Shown piece by piece: positions 44,345 to 51,547 of a stretch of DNA of 64,000 bases. Below the pieces are notes generated by a model that was not told where the DNA came from, did no database searches, and saw nothing but the letters and a program-made list of their open reading frames with translations. This stretch comes from Oscillospiraceae bacterium. GTDB taxonomy: Bacteria > Bacillota > Clostridia > Oscillospirales > Acutalibacteraceae. The stretch lies in contig CACZGD010000006.1 in assembly GCA_902780565.1 (NCBI GenBank), forward strand, positions 1 through 64,000, in the 5' to 3' direction. The position numbers and the translations under genes were made by a program. The number at the start of each line of letters is the position of its first letter. The first letter of the stretch is position 1.

Positions 44345-45021
44345 TTCCATTTCTCCTGCAGCGTGTACGCGGGAATATTGACAAGCAGCGCCAGAAGCAT
44401 CAGAATGATTCCGAGCGCGAGCGCCTTTGAGAAATCTCCCTTGTTGGCTTCCAACAGGATCGCGGTTGTCATAACACGCGTTTTGAATTGAATGTTCCCG
44501 CCGACCAGCGAAACGGCGCCGACCTCGGCGATCGATCTGCCGAATGCCATCAGGATGATACTGATAAAGGATCCTCTGCATTCCCGAAGCAGCAAAAGCG
44601 TCTGCCGAGGGGCGGAAATGCGCAGTCCGAACGCGGTTTCCTGCATCGCGTTATAGGTATTCTGCGCGGCTGACGCGCTGAGCCCGATCACGACGGGTGT
44701 GATCAGCAGGACCTGTGCGATGACCATGACGGGTACGGTAAACATCAGATGCAGACTGCCGAAGGGACCGACGGAACGGAAAAATATAAACACAAGCAGG
44801 CCTGCCAGCACAGGCGGCAAGCCCATCATGGTGTTGGTGATACGTAGCAGCACGCCGCGTCCGGGGAAGCGGCGCTTGCCAAGCAGGACCCCGACCGGGA
44901 TCCCGAGCCCGGCGGAAATGCCGGTGCTGAATACAGACATGATCAGCGTTGTGAGCAGGATCTGAAGCAGTTCTTGGTCTGCGTGCAGGATCAGCGAAAA
45001 CGCCTGCTGAAAAGAATTCAT
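44341..45021 (-). CDS. tupB: Tungstate ABC transporter permease
   Basis: 226 residues with five to six membrane helices. TLIMSVFSTGISAGLGIPVGVLLG and AFGRSIAEVGAVSLVGGNI (the EAA-type ATPase contact) fit TupB. The start follows a GC-rich hairpin and has only a weak ribosome binding site, consistent with lower expression than TupA. It overlaps tupC by 4 bases. Confidence 0.88.
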   Translation of the reverse strand: MNSFQQAFSLILHADQELLQILLTTLIMSVFSTGISAGLGIPVGVLLGKRRFPGRGVLLRITNTMMGLPPVLAGLLVFIFFRSVGPFGSLHLMFTVPVMVIAQVLLITPVVIGLSASAAQNTYNAMQETAFGLRISAPRQTLLLLRECRGSFISIILMAFGRSIAEVGAVSLVGGNIQFKTRVMTTAILLEANKGDFSKALALGIILMLLALLVNIPAYTLQEKWK

Positions 45022-45036
45022 ATCAATGAAATGACA

Positions 45037-45060
45037 GGCTGCCGCCTTGAGGCGGCAGCC
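45037..45060 (-). other. Intercistronic hairpin between tupA and tupB
   Basis: Perfect 10-base stem GGCTGCCGCC/GGCGGCAGCC with a TTGA-type loop, without a long T run. It probably stabilises or partly terminates the tupA mRNA, raising binding-protein levels. Confidence 0.65.
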
Positions 45061-45069
45061 GAAAGGTAA

Positions 45070-45909
45070 TTATTTCTTCAAAAGATAGAACAATTGCTCA
45101 CCGTAGGTATCTTTCCCGTAGGCTTCGATCAGCGCAGCAGCCTCAGCGCCCTGCAGCCATTCGATCAGCGCGTTCGCACCCTCGGTATTGATCTTGACGT
45201 CTTTTCCTTCAAATCCTTTTGCTTCGGGGTTCACGCCGAGCAGGGAATAGGTATTCTTCATATCGTCGGCTTCTTCCTTCAGGAGCTTCAGGTTCGGAAG
45301 CTTATCCTTCATGGAAAGGAAGGTCGCCTTATCCGTCAGCGTGTAAACGTTCAGCTCGTTGGCCTTGGTCAGGGTATCGCCCATTCCGGAGCCCACGGAA
45401 TTGTACCAGGCTTCGGTCGTAGGATCGATTCCGGCGCTTTCCCAGATGCCGGTTTCTTTGTTGTGCGTACCGCTGTTGTCCCCGCGGGAAGCAAAGCCCG
45501 CTCCGCTCTCGGCGATGGCTTTGAACGCGTCGGCGGCGTTCGCGGTCTCCGCGACCTTTGCGGGATCCGCTTCCGGTCCGACGATCACGAAATAGTTATA
45601 CATGAATGAAAGCCGTTCGGTAGAGGCAAAGCCCTCTTCAATAAATGCTTCTTCCTGTTTTTTTGAGTGGACGAGAAGCAGATCCGCGTCGCCGGATTTT
45701 GCGTAACCGATCGCGATACCGGTCCCTGCGGACGCGACTTCTACCTTGTAGCCGGTCTTTTCCTCAAAAACAGGAAGCAGATAGGGGAGCAGACCGCTGT
45801 CGTTCACGGACGTGGTTGTAGCCAGTCGGATTACCGGCTTTTCCTGCGCGCAGGCGGCGAAGGAAAAGATCATGCCAAGGATCAGAATGAGTGCGAGAAG
45901 TTTTTTCAT
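45070..45909 (-). CDS. tupA: Tungstate-binding lipoprotein TupA
   Basis: 279 residues from the ATG at 45909 (AAAGGAG 7 bases upstream; ATGs at 45915 and 45927 are too close to or before the site). Lipobox FAAC near residue 20. LATTTSVNDSGLLPYLLP is the TTTS motif typical of TupA/WtpA-like tungstate binders, with VHSKKQEEAFIEEGF and RGDNSGTHNKE further oxyanion-binding segments. It should capture tungstate outside the cell for TupBC. The leader carries a likely Moco/Tuco riboswitch. Confidence 0.92.
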   Translation of the reverse strand: MKKLLALILILGMIFSFAACAQEKPVIRLATTTSVNDSGLLPYLLPVFEEKTGYKVEVASAGTGIAIGYAKSGDADLLLVHSKKQEEAFIEEGFASTERLSFMYNYFVIVGPEADPAKVAETANAADAFKAIAESGAGFASRGDNSGTHNKETGIWESAGIDPTTEAWYNSVGSGMGDTLTKANELNVYTLTDKATFLSMKDKLPNLKLLKEEADDMKNTYSLLGVNPEAKGFEGKDVKINTEGANALIEWLQGAEAAALIEAYGKDTYGEQLFYLLKK

Positions 45910-45927
45910 ATTCATACTCCTTTTCAA

Positions 45928-46020
45928 ACACGGAAGGCTTTTCGGTTTCCCTTAAAACCCTTTGACCGACGAAAGACGATGCTGCCGCCTCCCGGTGGAA
46001 TTTCGGTCACGCTCCAAACA
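45928..46020 (-). promoter_or_regulatory. Probable Moco/Tuco riboswitch
   Basis: Minus-strand leader of tupA. It contains, in order, TTTGGAGCGTGACCGAAA, CCGGGAGGCGGCAGC, TTTCGTCGGTC, GGGAAACCGAAA and GCCTTCCGTG, which resemble the conserved blocks of the molybdenum/tungsten cofactor RNA motif as I remember it. GACCGA (46003-46008) pairs with TCGGTC (45964-45969). It ends just before the tupA AAAGGAG site, suggesting translational control. The gene content downstream (tup, moe, moa) is the classic context. Exact boundaries are approximate. Confidence 0.6.
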
Positions 46021-46105
46021 GCATGCGATATCGTTTAGCTGAAGAGAGTCGGATATGAACTGAAGCGGAATTCCGCCAACTTCACTAAAAAAAGGAAGAA
46101 AACGG

Positions 46106-46134
46106 TTGTTTTTTAATGTTACATATGCTATATT
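46106..46134 (+). promoter_or_regulatory. Sigma-A promoter of the mogA-AOR operon with inverted repeat
   Basis: -35 TTGTTT (46106-46111), 17-base spacer, -10 TATATT (46129-46134). An inverted repeat ATGTTA (46116-46121) / TAACAT (46134-46139) overlaps the spacer and -10 and may be an operator. Confidence 0.55.
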
Positions 46135-46168
46135 AACATATAGAAGAAAAAACTACAAGAGGTTTTTT

Positions 46169-46660
46169 ATGAGAATTGCAGTTTTAACAGTCAGCGACCG
46201 CTGCAGTGCCGGGCTCACAGAGGATAAAAGCGGGCCTTTGCTGTGCGATCTCCTTCGCGATATTGCGCAAACGATAGAGTATGAGGTCGTCCCTGATGAA
46301 ACGGAATCCATTGAAGCGGCGCTGATCCGTTTTTCAGATGACCGCCGGGCGGATTATGTCTTTACGACCGGAGGAACCGGGTTCGCCCCGCGCGATGTGA
46401 CGCCTGAAGCGACGAAGCGTGTAATAGAAAAGGAGGTTCCCGGGATCCCTGAGGCGATCCGTTACAGAAGTCTGCAGATCACGCCGCGCGCCATGCTATC
46501 CCGCGCGACCGCCGGGATCAGAGGCAAGACGTTGATCGTCAATCTCCCGGGCAGTCCGAAAGCGGTCCGTGAGTCGCTGGAAGTCGTGCTGCCCATTCTG
46601 GAGCATGCAAAGGAGACGCTCAGCGGGCAGACGCTCGACTGCGGGAGACCGGAGCCGTGA
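46169..46660 (+). CDS. mogA: Molybdopterin adenylyltransferase (MogA/MoaB family)
   Basis: 163 residues from ATG 46169 (AGAGG upstream). AVLTVSDRCSAG, FTTGGTGFAPRDVTPEAT and NLPGSPKAVRESLE are the family signatures, including the GGTG and DVTPEA pterin-binding motifs. It adenylylates the pterin so MoeA can insert metal. It is the first gene of the AOR operon; the stop overlaps the next start (GTGA). Confidence 0.9.
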   Translation: MRIAVLTVSDRCSAGLTEDKSGPLLCDLLRDIAQTIEYEVVPDETESIEAALIRFSDDRRADYVFTTGGTGFAPRDVTPEATKRVIEKEVPGIPEAIRYRSLQITPRAMLSRATAGIRGKTLIVNLPGSPKAVRESLEVVLPILEHAKETLSGQTLDCGRPEP

Positions 46661-47307
46661 CGCCGGGCGGACGCAGGTCGAAATCCGTTGCCGTGATCGG
46701 CTGCGGCGGGTTAGGCTGCAACGTGCTTGTCCATCTTGCCGGCGCAGGAATCGGGAAGCTGTATCTGTGCGATTTTGATGTGATCGCGGAGTCGAACCTC
46801 GACCGGCAGTTCCTGTATAAGCAAGCGGACGTCGGCGCGCTGAAATGCGAACGCGCGGCTGCGTTCCTGCACGATTACGCGCCGGACGTCAAAACAGTAA
46901 CCGTCGATAAAAAAGTGACCGCGGATACGGATCTGACGTTTGCCTCCTCTTGCGCCGCGGTTGTGCTGGCCGTCGACAACAATGAAGCGCGCAGGGCAGC
47001 GCAGGCGTTCTGCGCCGGGACCGGGATCCCGTTGGTCAACGGCGGGGTGCGCAGCGGCTTCGGTACGGCCTACCTTTATCTCCCCGGGGAAAGCCCTTGT
47101 CTTTCCTGTGCGGGGCTGTTGGAAACGGAAAACACCCCCGAACGGGTCAACAGCGCCACCGTCGGCGTGATCGGCGCGCTGTGCGCGGAAATCACTGTCG
47201 CTGTTCTGTCGGGCGACCGTAGCGCAGCGGGGAACCTGTATATTTACGATGATTTTGAAATCAAAAAGCTGAAGATCAGACCTGAACGGACCTGCAGCTG
47301 CAGATGA
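46657..47307 (+). CDS. ThiF/MoeB-like adenylyltransferase (E1-like)
   Basis: 216 residues from a GTG overlapping the mogA stop by 4 bases. SVAVIGCGGLGCNVLVHLAGAGIGKLYL is the nucleotide-binding glycine motif, DFDVIAESNLDRQFLY carries the E1 catalytic Arg and Asp, and SPCLSCA has a CxxC pair. It lacks the C-terminal rhodanese domain of MoeB fusions. It should activate the C-terminal Gly-Gly of the MoaD-like protein encoded two genes on, for sulfur transfer in pterin cofactor synthesis. Confidence 0.85.
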   Translation: MTPGGRRSKSVAVIGCGGLGCNVLVHLAGAGIGKLYLCDFDVIAESNLDRQFLYKQADVGALKCERAAAFLHDYAPDVKTVTVDKKVTADTDLTFASSCAAVVLAVDNNEARRAAQAFCAGTGIPLVNGGVRSGFGTAYLYLPGESPCLSCAGLLETENTPERVNSATVGVIGALCAEITVAVLSGDRSAAGNLYIYDDFEIKKLKIRPERTCSCR

Positions 47308-47326
47308 TAAAAGGAGTTGAGTGGTT

Positions 47327-49261
47327 ATGGCTGAAGCATTGAAGGGGTATATGGGGAAGGTCCTCTTTATCGACCTGACCGATAAGACCTACCGATTATT
47401 TCCATGGACGGACGAGGACCGCAAACGAACGCTCGGCGGCAAGATCATGGCGGCGGACATTCTGCTGCATCATATCCGTCCCGATATGAAGGCGTTCGAT
47501 GAGGATAACTGGATCGTGATCACGACGGGACCGCTGACCGGCTGCGGCTGCCCGAATTCCTCCCGGTTCAACATTTCAACGGTGTCGCCGCTGACCGGGA
47601 TCCTGACCTCCTCCAACTGCGGCGGCGATTTCGGTCTGTTCCTGAAGCGCGCCGGGTATGACGGCGCCGTGATCACCGGCCGCAGCGACAAGCCCATTAC
47701 GATCCATATCATGGAGGATGAGGTCACGTTTGAGGACGCGACTTCGCTGTGGGGGCTTTCGACGGGCGAGACGCAGGCGAAGCTGAAAAGCCACGGCGGC
47801 AAGCTTGCGATCGGACCGGCAGGGGAGCATAAAGTCCTTTACGCCTGTGTGTTCAGCAATGAGCGCACCGCCGGCCGCGGCGGTGTCGGAGCGGTTTTCG
47901 GCGATAAGAATCTGAAAGCGGTCACAGCATACGGAACGAAGCTGCCGGACGTCAAAAACCGGAAAAAGCTGAAGGCTCTTAACGTGAAATGGACGAAAAC
48001 GCTGCGCACACATCCGCTGACCGGCCGCCAGCTCCCGAAGCTTGGCACTGCAGGGCTGGTAGCGCCCATGCAGGCGCATAAGATCCTCGCGACAAAAAAT
48101 TTCAGCGCAGGTCGTTTCGACGGCTTTGAGAAGATCTCCGGTGAAACGCTTGCTGAAAAGCACCTGATCACAAACGCGGCGTGCACGACCTGCGTGATCC
48201 GCTGTGCAAGAATGGTGAAGGTGGATAATAAGATCGTGAAGGGACCGGAATTGGAAACGCTCGGTCTGATGGGCGCGAACATCCTGAACGATAATCTTGA
48301 AAAGATCCTGCAGTGGAACTACGAGCTTGACGAGCTGGGAATGGATGCGATCTCTTCAGCCGGCGTGCTTGCTTTCGCGATGGAGCTGAAGGAAAAAGGC
48401 GTGCACGATTTCGGACTGGAATTCGGGCGCAACGACAATATCTCCGAAATGCTCCGTAAAATTGCCTATCGGGAAGATGACGGTGATATTCTGGCCGAGG
48501 GCACAAGGCGTATGAGTGAACGTTTCGGCGGCAAAGAATACGCGATCCAAGCAAAGGGGATGGAGTTGGCGGCATATGAGCCGCGCCACGCCGTCGGGCA
48601 CGGACTCGGTTACGCAACCTCCAATCGCGGCGGCTGCCATCTGAACGCAGGGTATCTTGTAGTGCTCGAAGGTCTCGGGCTTGACGTTGATTCTCTGACG
48701 CCGCACGGAAAAGCCGCGTTTGCCGTCATTTTCCAGAATCTGATGGAGGCCATTTCCGCCTGCGGAGAGTGCCTGTTCACAAGCTATGCCATTTTCCCGG
48801 GATTCCTTGTGGATAAGCCGAACTGGTTTGTGACCAAGGCGATCCTTGCCGCGTTCCCGTACGTCGGGCCGGTCGTCAATTTGCTGAATCATTTCACGAA
48901 GTTCCCGCAGCTCAATCTGCCGATCATCCAGCAGTCGATCGCTGTCAAATACGCGACCGGCATGCGCGCTAACATCGGCAAGCTCCTCACTTGGGGCGCA
49001 TACGGCTATAACGCGGAACGCATCGCAAACGTCATCCTCGGGCAGAAGGCTGGCGCAGACAAATTGCCAAAGCGCCTGACGGATACGCCGCAGGATCCCA
49101 AGGATCCCAGAACGGTCGTCCCGCTTGAAAAGATGAAAAAAGTCTATAACCGGGCAAGAGGCTGGAAGGACGGTATCCCGACCTTTCGCCGCCTGAAGTC
49201 TCTGGGGATCAAACTGGAAAAGCGCGTTTATGACGCTGCCGTAAAGGAGGCGTATCGCTGA
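47327..49261 (+). CDS. aor: Tungsten-dependent aldehyde ferredoxin oxidoreductase
   Basis: 644 residues from ATG 47327 (AAGGAG 10 bases upstream; GTG 47321 is the alternative). GKVLFIDLTDKTY, TTGPLTGCGCPNSSRFNIST, NERTAGRGGVGAVFGDKNLK and PRHAVGHGLGYATSNRGGCH are AOR signatures around the bis-tungstopterin site. Cluster ligands are C286-x2-C289-x3-C293 with C482 (C-G-E-C-L-F) as the likely fourth. The enzyme oxidises aldehydes to acids with ferredoxin, or reduces acids. It sits with a MoaD-like protein, an E1-like enzyme and a polyferredoxin. Confidence 0.93.
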   Translation: MAEALKGYMGKVLFIDLTDKTYRLFPWTDEDRKRTLGGKIMAADILLHHIRPDMKAFDEDNWIVITTGPLTGCGCPNSSRFNISTVSPLTGILTSSNCGGDFGLFLKRAGYDGAVITGRSDKPITIHIMEDEVTFEDATSLWGLSTGETQAKLKSHGGKLAIGPAGEHKVLYACVFSNERTAGRGGVGAVFGDKNLKAVTAYGTKLPDVKNRKKLKALNVKWTKTLRTHPLTGRQLPKLGTAGLVAPMQAHKILATKNFSAGRFDGFEKISGETLAEKHLITNAACTTCVIRCARMVKVDNKIVKGPELETLGLMGANILNDNLEKILQWNYELDELGMDAISSAGVLAFAMELKEKGVHDFGLEFGRNDNISEMLRKIAYREDDGDILAEGTRRMSERFGGKEYAIQAKGMELAAYEPRHAVGHGLGYATSNRGGCHLNAGYLVVLEGLGLDVDSLTPHGKAAFAVIFQNLMEAISACGECLFTSYAIFPGFLVDKPNWFVTKAILAAFPYVGPVVNLLNHFTKFPQLNLPIIQQSIAVKYATGMRANIGKLLTWGAYGYNAERIANVILGQKAGADKLPKRLTDTPQDPKDPRTVVPLEKMKKVYNRARGWKDGIPTFRRLKSLGIKLEKRVYDAAVKEAYR

Positions 49262-49548
49262 TGGCAACGATTGATCTTCGTTTGTTCGGCGTATTCCGTA
49301 TGGATACGCATATTTCCGAAACAAAGCTGGAAGCGGAAAAACTTGCGGATATCTTTCCGCTGCTCAACGAAAAAAGTCAGGCTCTGTATCAGGAGAAACA
49401 CGCGGCGGACCCCACGCTTACGCCGCCGGCGGCTTTTACGTTCAAAGACGCACTGGTATATATAAACGGCGAACGCTGCGCAAAAAAAGGCGCAAAGCTT
49501 CATGACGGGGACGAGGTCTGGCTGCTCTCGCCCGCGTCAGGCGGATAA
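49261..49548 (+). CDS. MoaD/ThiS-like sulfur carrier
   Basis: 95 residues, start overlapping the AOR stop (TGATG). A beta-grasp protein: IDLRLFGVFRMDT at the start, ALVYINGERC and LHDGDEVWLLSPASGG at the end, with the terminal Gly-Gly that becomes a thiocarboxylate. A ~25-residue insertion (residues ~35-60) makes it longer than typical MoaD (~80). It should be activated by the ThiF-like protein and give sulfur to the pterin. No moaE partner is in the window. Confidence 0.85.
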   Translation: MATIDLRLFGVFRMDTHISETKLEAEKLADIFPLLNEKSQALYQEKHAADPTLTPPAAFTFKDALVYINGERCAKKGAKLHDGDEVWLLSPASGG

Positions 49549-49560
49549 CAGGAGGATCGT

Positions 49561-49941
49561 ATGGCATATTTTATTGATACTGAACGCTGCGTCGGCTGCG
49601 GCGCATGCAGGTTTGCCTGTCTGTTCCACATTCCGAAGCCCGACGAGTTTAAAACGAAATATAAGATCTCCGCGACTGCATGCTGCGGCTGCGGCCAATG
49701 TGAGAATATCTGCCCGAATGATGCGATCCATCCTTTGCCGGATCATAAGCCGCGGCTCCGTCTCACGATCGACCGTTCGCTTTGCACCGGCTGCGGGAAA
49801 TGCTCGGTTGTGTGCCATGCCAATGCCGCGATCGGCGAAAAGGATCAGCCGCATCTGATCATTCAGGAGAAATGCTTCCGCTGCGGAATGTGCAGCCGCG
49901 TCTGCAAGGACGGCGCGATTATGGTTGAATACGGCGCGTAA
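49561..49941 (+). CDS. Polyferredoxin with four [4Fe-4S] motifs
   Basis: 126 residues. Four Cys motifs: CVGCGACRFAC, CCGCGQCENIC, CTGCGKCSVVC and CFRCGMCSRVC, of which two are followed by CxxxCP/N-type spacing. It resembles the electron-transfer subunit found with bacterial AORs. AGGAG precedes the ATG. As the last gene of the AOR operon it probably shuttles electrons between AOR and a soluble ferredoxin or another enzyme. Confidence 0.88.
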   Translation: MAYFIDTERCVGCGACRFACLFHIPKPDEFKTKYKISATACCGCGQCENICPNDAIHPLPDHKPRLRLTIDRSLCTGCGKCSVVCHANAAIGEKDQPHLIIQEKCFRCGMCSRVCKDGAIMVEYGA

Positions 49942-50003
49942 CCGAAGTCGAAAACATGCGTAAAAAAATGTCGAAAAAATTTTCAAATCGCGAAAAATAA
50001 TGC

Positions 50004-50032
50004 TTGACAAATCGGTTTCGCTGTATTATAAT
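50004..50032 (+). promoter_or_regulatory. Perfect consensus sigma-A promoter of the tRNA pair
   Basis: -35 TTGACA (50004-50009), 17-base spacer, -10 TATAAT (50027-50032), 30 bases before tRNA-Gln. Confidence 0.9.
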
Positions 50033-50061
50033 ATGGCTTGTTCGGTTGAACAAAACCGCAC

Positions 50062-50136
50062 AGAGGAATAGTGTAACGGTTAGCACTGCAGACTCTGACT
50101 CTGCCTGTTGGGGTTCGAATCCCTATTCCTCTGCCA
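50062..50136 (+). tRNA. tRNA-Gln (anticodon CTG)
   Basis: Acceptor AGAGGAA/TTCCTCT, discriminator G, encoded CCA (50134-50136). The anticodon stem GCAGA/TCTGC encloses CTCTGAC with anticodon CTG, and the T arm carries GGTTCGAATCC. Confidence 0.93.
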
Positions 50137-50139
50137 TAT

Positions 50140-50216
50140 GGAGGCATAGCTCAGCTGGTTAGAGCATTCGCTTGACGTGCGAAAGGTCTAGAGTTCGAAT
50201 CTCTCTGCCTCCACCA
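50140..50216 (+). tRNA. tRNA-Val (anticodon GAC)
   Basis: Acceptor GGAGGCA/TGCCTCC, discriminator A, encoded CCA (50214-50216). The anticodon stem TTCGC/GCGAA encloses TTGACGT with anticodon GAC. It is cotranscribed with tRNA-Gln, 3 bases apart. Confidence 0.93.
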
Positions 50217-50220
50217 AATT

Positions 50221-50255
50221 AACACGGTGATTTGGATCCAAATCACCGTGTTTTT
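50221..50255 (+). terminator. Intrinsic terminator of the tRNA operon
   Basis: 15-base perfect stem AACACGGTGATTTGG (50221-50235) with its complement (50238-50252), followed by TTT. Confidence 0.9.
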
Positions 50256-50257
50256 CA

Positions 50258-50331
50258 ATGAAGTCGCCTCTTGCGGGGCTAATGAAGACGCTTCTCCGAT
50301 GAAGATAGGAAGGCGCTCCTGCGGAGCTTAT
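50258..50331. repeat. Short hairpin-containing repeat units after the tRNA operon
   Basis: Three units each begin ATGAAG (50258, 50282, 50299). Two carry a small GC hairpin: GCCTCTTGCGGGGC and the perfect GCTCC-TGC-GGAGC. Unit lengths are 24, 17 and 30 bases. No coding potential is seen. It resembles an interspersed palindromic element, but copy number outside this site is unknown. Confidence 0.4.
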
Positions 50332-50458
50332 GGTTTCTAAGGTTTGGTGTGTTTTTCGCGCTCTTTTGCATTCCATAATCTCTTTATTCTGCCAAGACAG
50401 GAGAGGTTTGTGTGTGGATTGTAGTAATTAATCTTTTCGGATTCCAAGGGAAGCGGTG

Positions 50459-50983
50459 ATGGCAATGATTGAAACAGAACGTCTTCATATTCGAAGAGTT
50501 TCTCCCGAGGACTGGCGGGACATACAGGCTATTTGGGTTGGGGTTACGGAAACGATCTACGCGCAGTATGATCGGCCAAACGATACGGATGAAGCGTCCG
50601 TTCGGAAAAGAATCAATGGATGGGCTTCCTTTTCCGAAAGCGATGCGCATATGTTTTTTGCGGTATGTCTGAAAAACAGGGTGATCGGCTACGTCGTTTT
50701 TCATCAAAAGGGTAACGGCTATGAGATCGGATACTGTTTTCATCCCGATTTCCACGGAAAAGGATACGCAAGGGAAAGCATTTCCGCTTTGATTGACGAA
50801 ATGAGAGCGAATGGCTGTACGCGGCTTTATGCGGGTACCGCATTGAAAAATCTTCCGTCTGTAAAGCTCTTGCTTTCGCTGGGATTCCGGCAAACGGGTA
50901 CGGAAAGCGTTTCGTTTTATCGAGACGCGAATGGCGATAAAATCTGTTTTGACGGCGGGATGTTTAAGCTGCAGCTTTTATGA
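50459..50983 (+). CDS. RimJ/RimL-type GNAT acetyltransferase
   Basis: 174 residues from ATG 50459 (AAGGG 8 bases upstream; an adjoining GTG at 50456 and ATG at 50465 are possible). IETERLHIRRVSPEDWRDI at the start and EIGYCFHPDFHGKGYARES...KLLLSLGFRQTGTE are the Acetyltransf_3 pattern with the acetyl-CoA loop HGKGYA. Substrate unknown; many relatives modify small amines or ribosomal proteins. The NUDIX gene follows after 22 bases. Confidence 0.82.
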   Translation: MAMIETERLHIRRVSPEDWRDIQAIWVGVTETIYAQYDRPNDTDEASVRKRINGWASFSESDAHMFFAVCLKNRVIGYVVFHQKGNGYEIGYCFHPDFHGKGYARESISALIDEMRANGCTRLYAGTALKNLPSVKLLLSLGFRQTGTESVSFYRDANGDKICFDGGMFKLQLL

Positions 50984-51005
50984 ATGATAGATTCCGAGGT
51001 GAAAG

Positions 51006-51458
51006 ATGAGAGCGCCATTTCAGATTCTGGCAATCCCTTACAGGGAAGATCCGGCTTTTCAGTTCTGTGTATTGCACAGGGCTGATTGCGATCAGTATCA
51101 GTTCGTTGCAGGCGGCGGGGAGGACGGGGAAACACCCCTTGAAGCCGCTGTCCGTGAAATTAAAGAGGAAACAAGCATTGCTGCATTGTCAGTGATTTCG
51201 CTTACTTCAATTGCATATATCCCCGCAAACGTGATCTCAGAAGAGCACAGAAGACTTTGGGATAAAAATCTCTTTGTGATTCCCGAATACGCCTTTGGTT
51301 TTTCGTGTAATACAGAGATCCGGTTATCTGACGAGCATGTCGGTTTTGAATGGCTGGTCTATGAAGACGCCATGTCGAGATTAACGTGGGATTCCAATAA
51401 AACCGCTCTATATGAATTGCATTGCCGTCTGCTTGCAAGCGAACAGAAATCGGATTGA
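51006..51458 (+). CDS. NUDIX pyrophosphatase
   Basis: 150 residues. A Nudix box GGGEDGETPLEAAVREIKEE is present near residues 38-57, with Ser in place of the last Gly (EETSI). The layout, with HRADCDQYQFVAGGGEDGE, resembles NudB/dihydroneopterin triphosphate pyrophosphatase-like proteins, but the substrate cannot be set. GAGGTGAAAG precedes the ATG. It follows the GNAT gene and ends at a long terminator hairpin. Confidence 0.83.
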   Translation: MRAPFQILAIPYREDPAFQFCVLHRADCDQYQFVAGGGEDGETPLEAAVREIKEETSIAALSVISLTSIAYIPANVISEEHRRLWDKNLFVIPEYAFGFSCNTEIRLSDEHVGFEWLVYEDAMSRLTWDSNKTALYELHCRLLASEQKSD

Positions 51459-51495
51459 AGTGCAAAAAACGGATGCGCATTACGCAGATGAATCA

Positions 51496-51529
51496 ACGCC
51501 CCTTCTTCGGATTGTCGAAGAGGGGGCGT
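51496..51529. terminator. Terminator hairpin between NUDIX and mannosidase genes
   Basis: 14-base stem ACGCCCCTTCTTCG (51496-51509) with 51516-51529 (one G-U pair), flanked by a modest T-rich tail (ATTGTTT) and suited to both convergent genes. Confidence 0.7.
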
Positions 51530-51547
51530 ATTGTTTATCTGCCTGTT

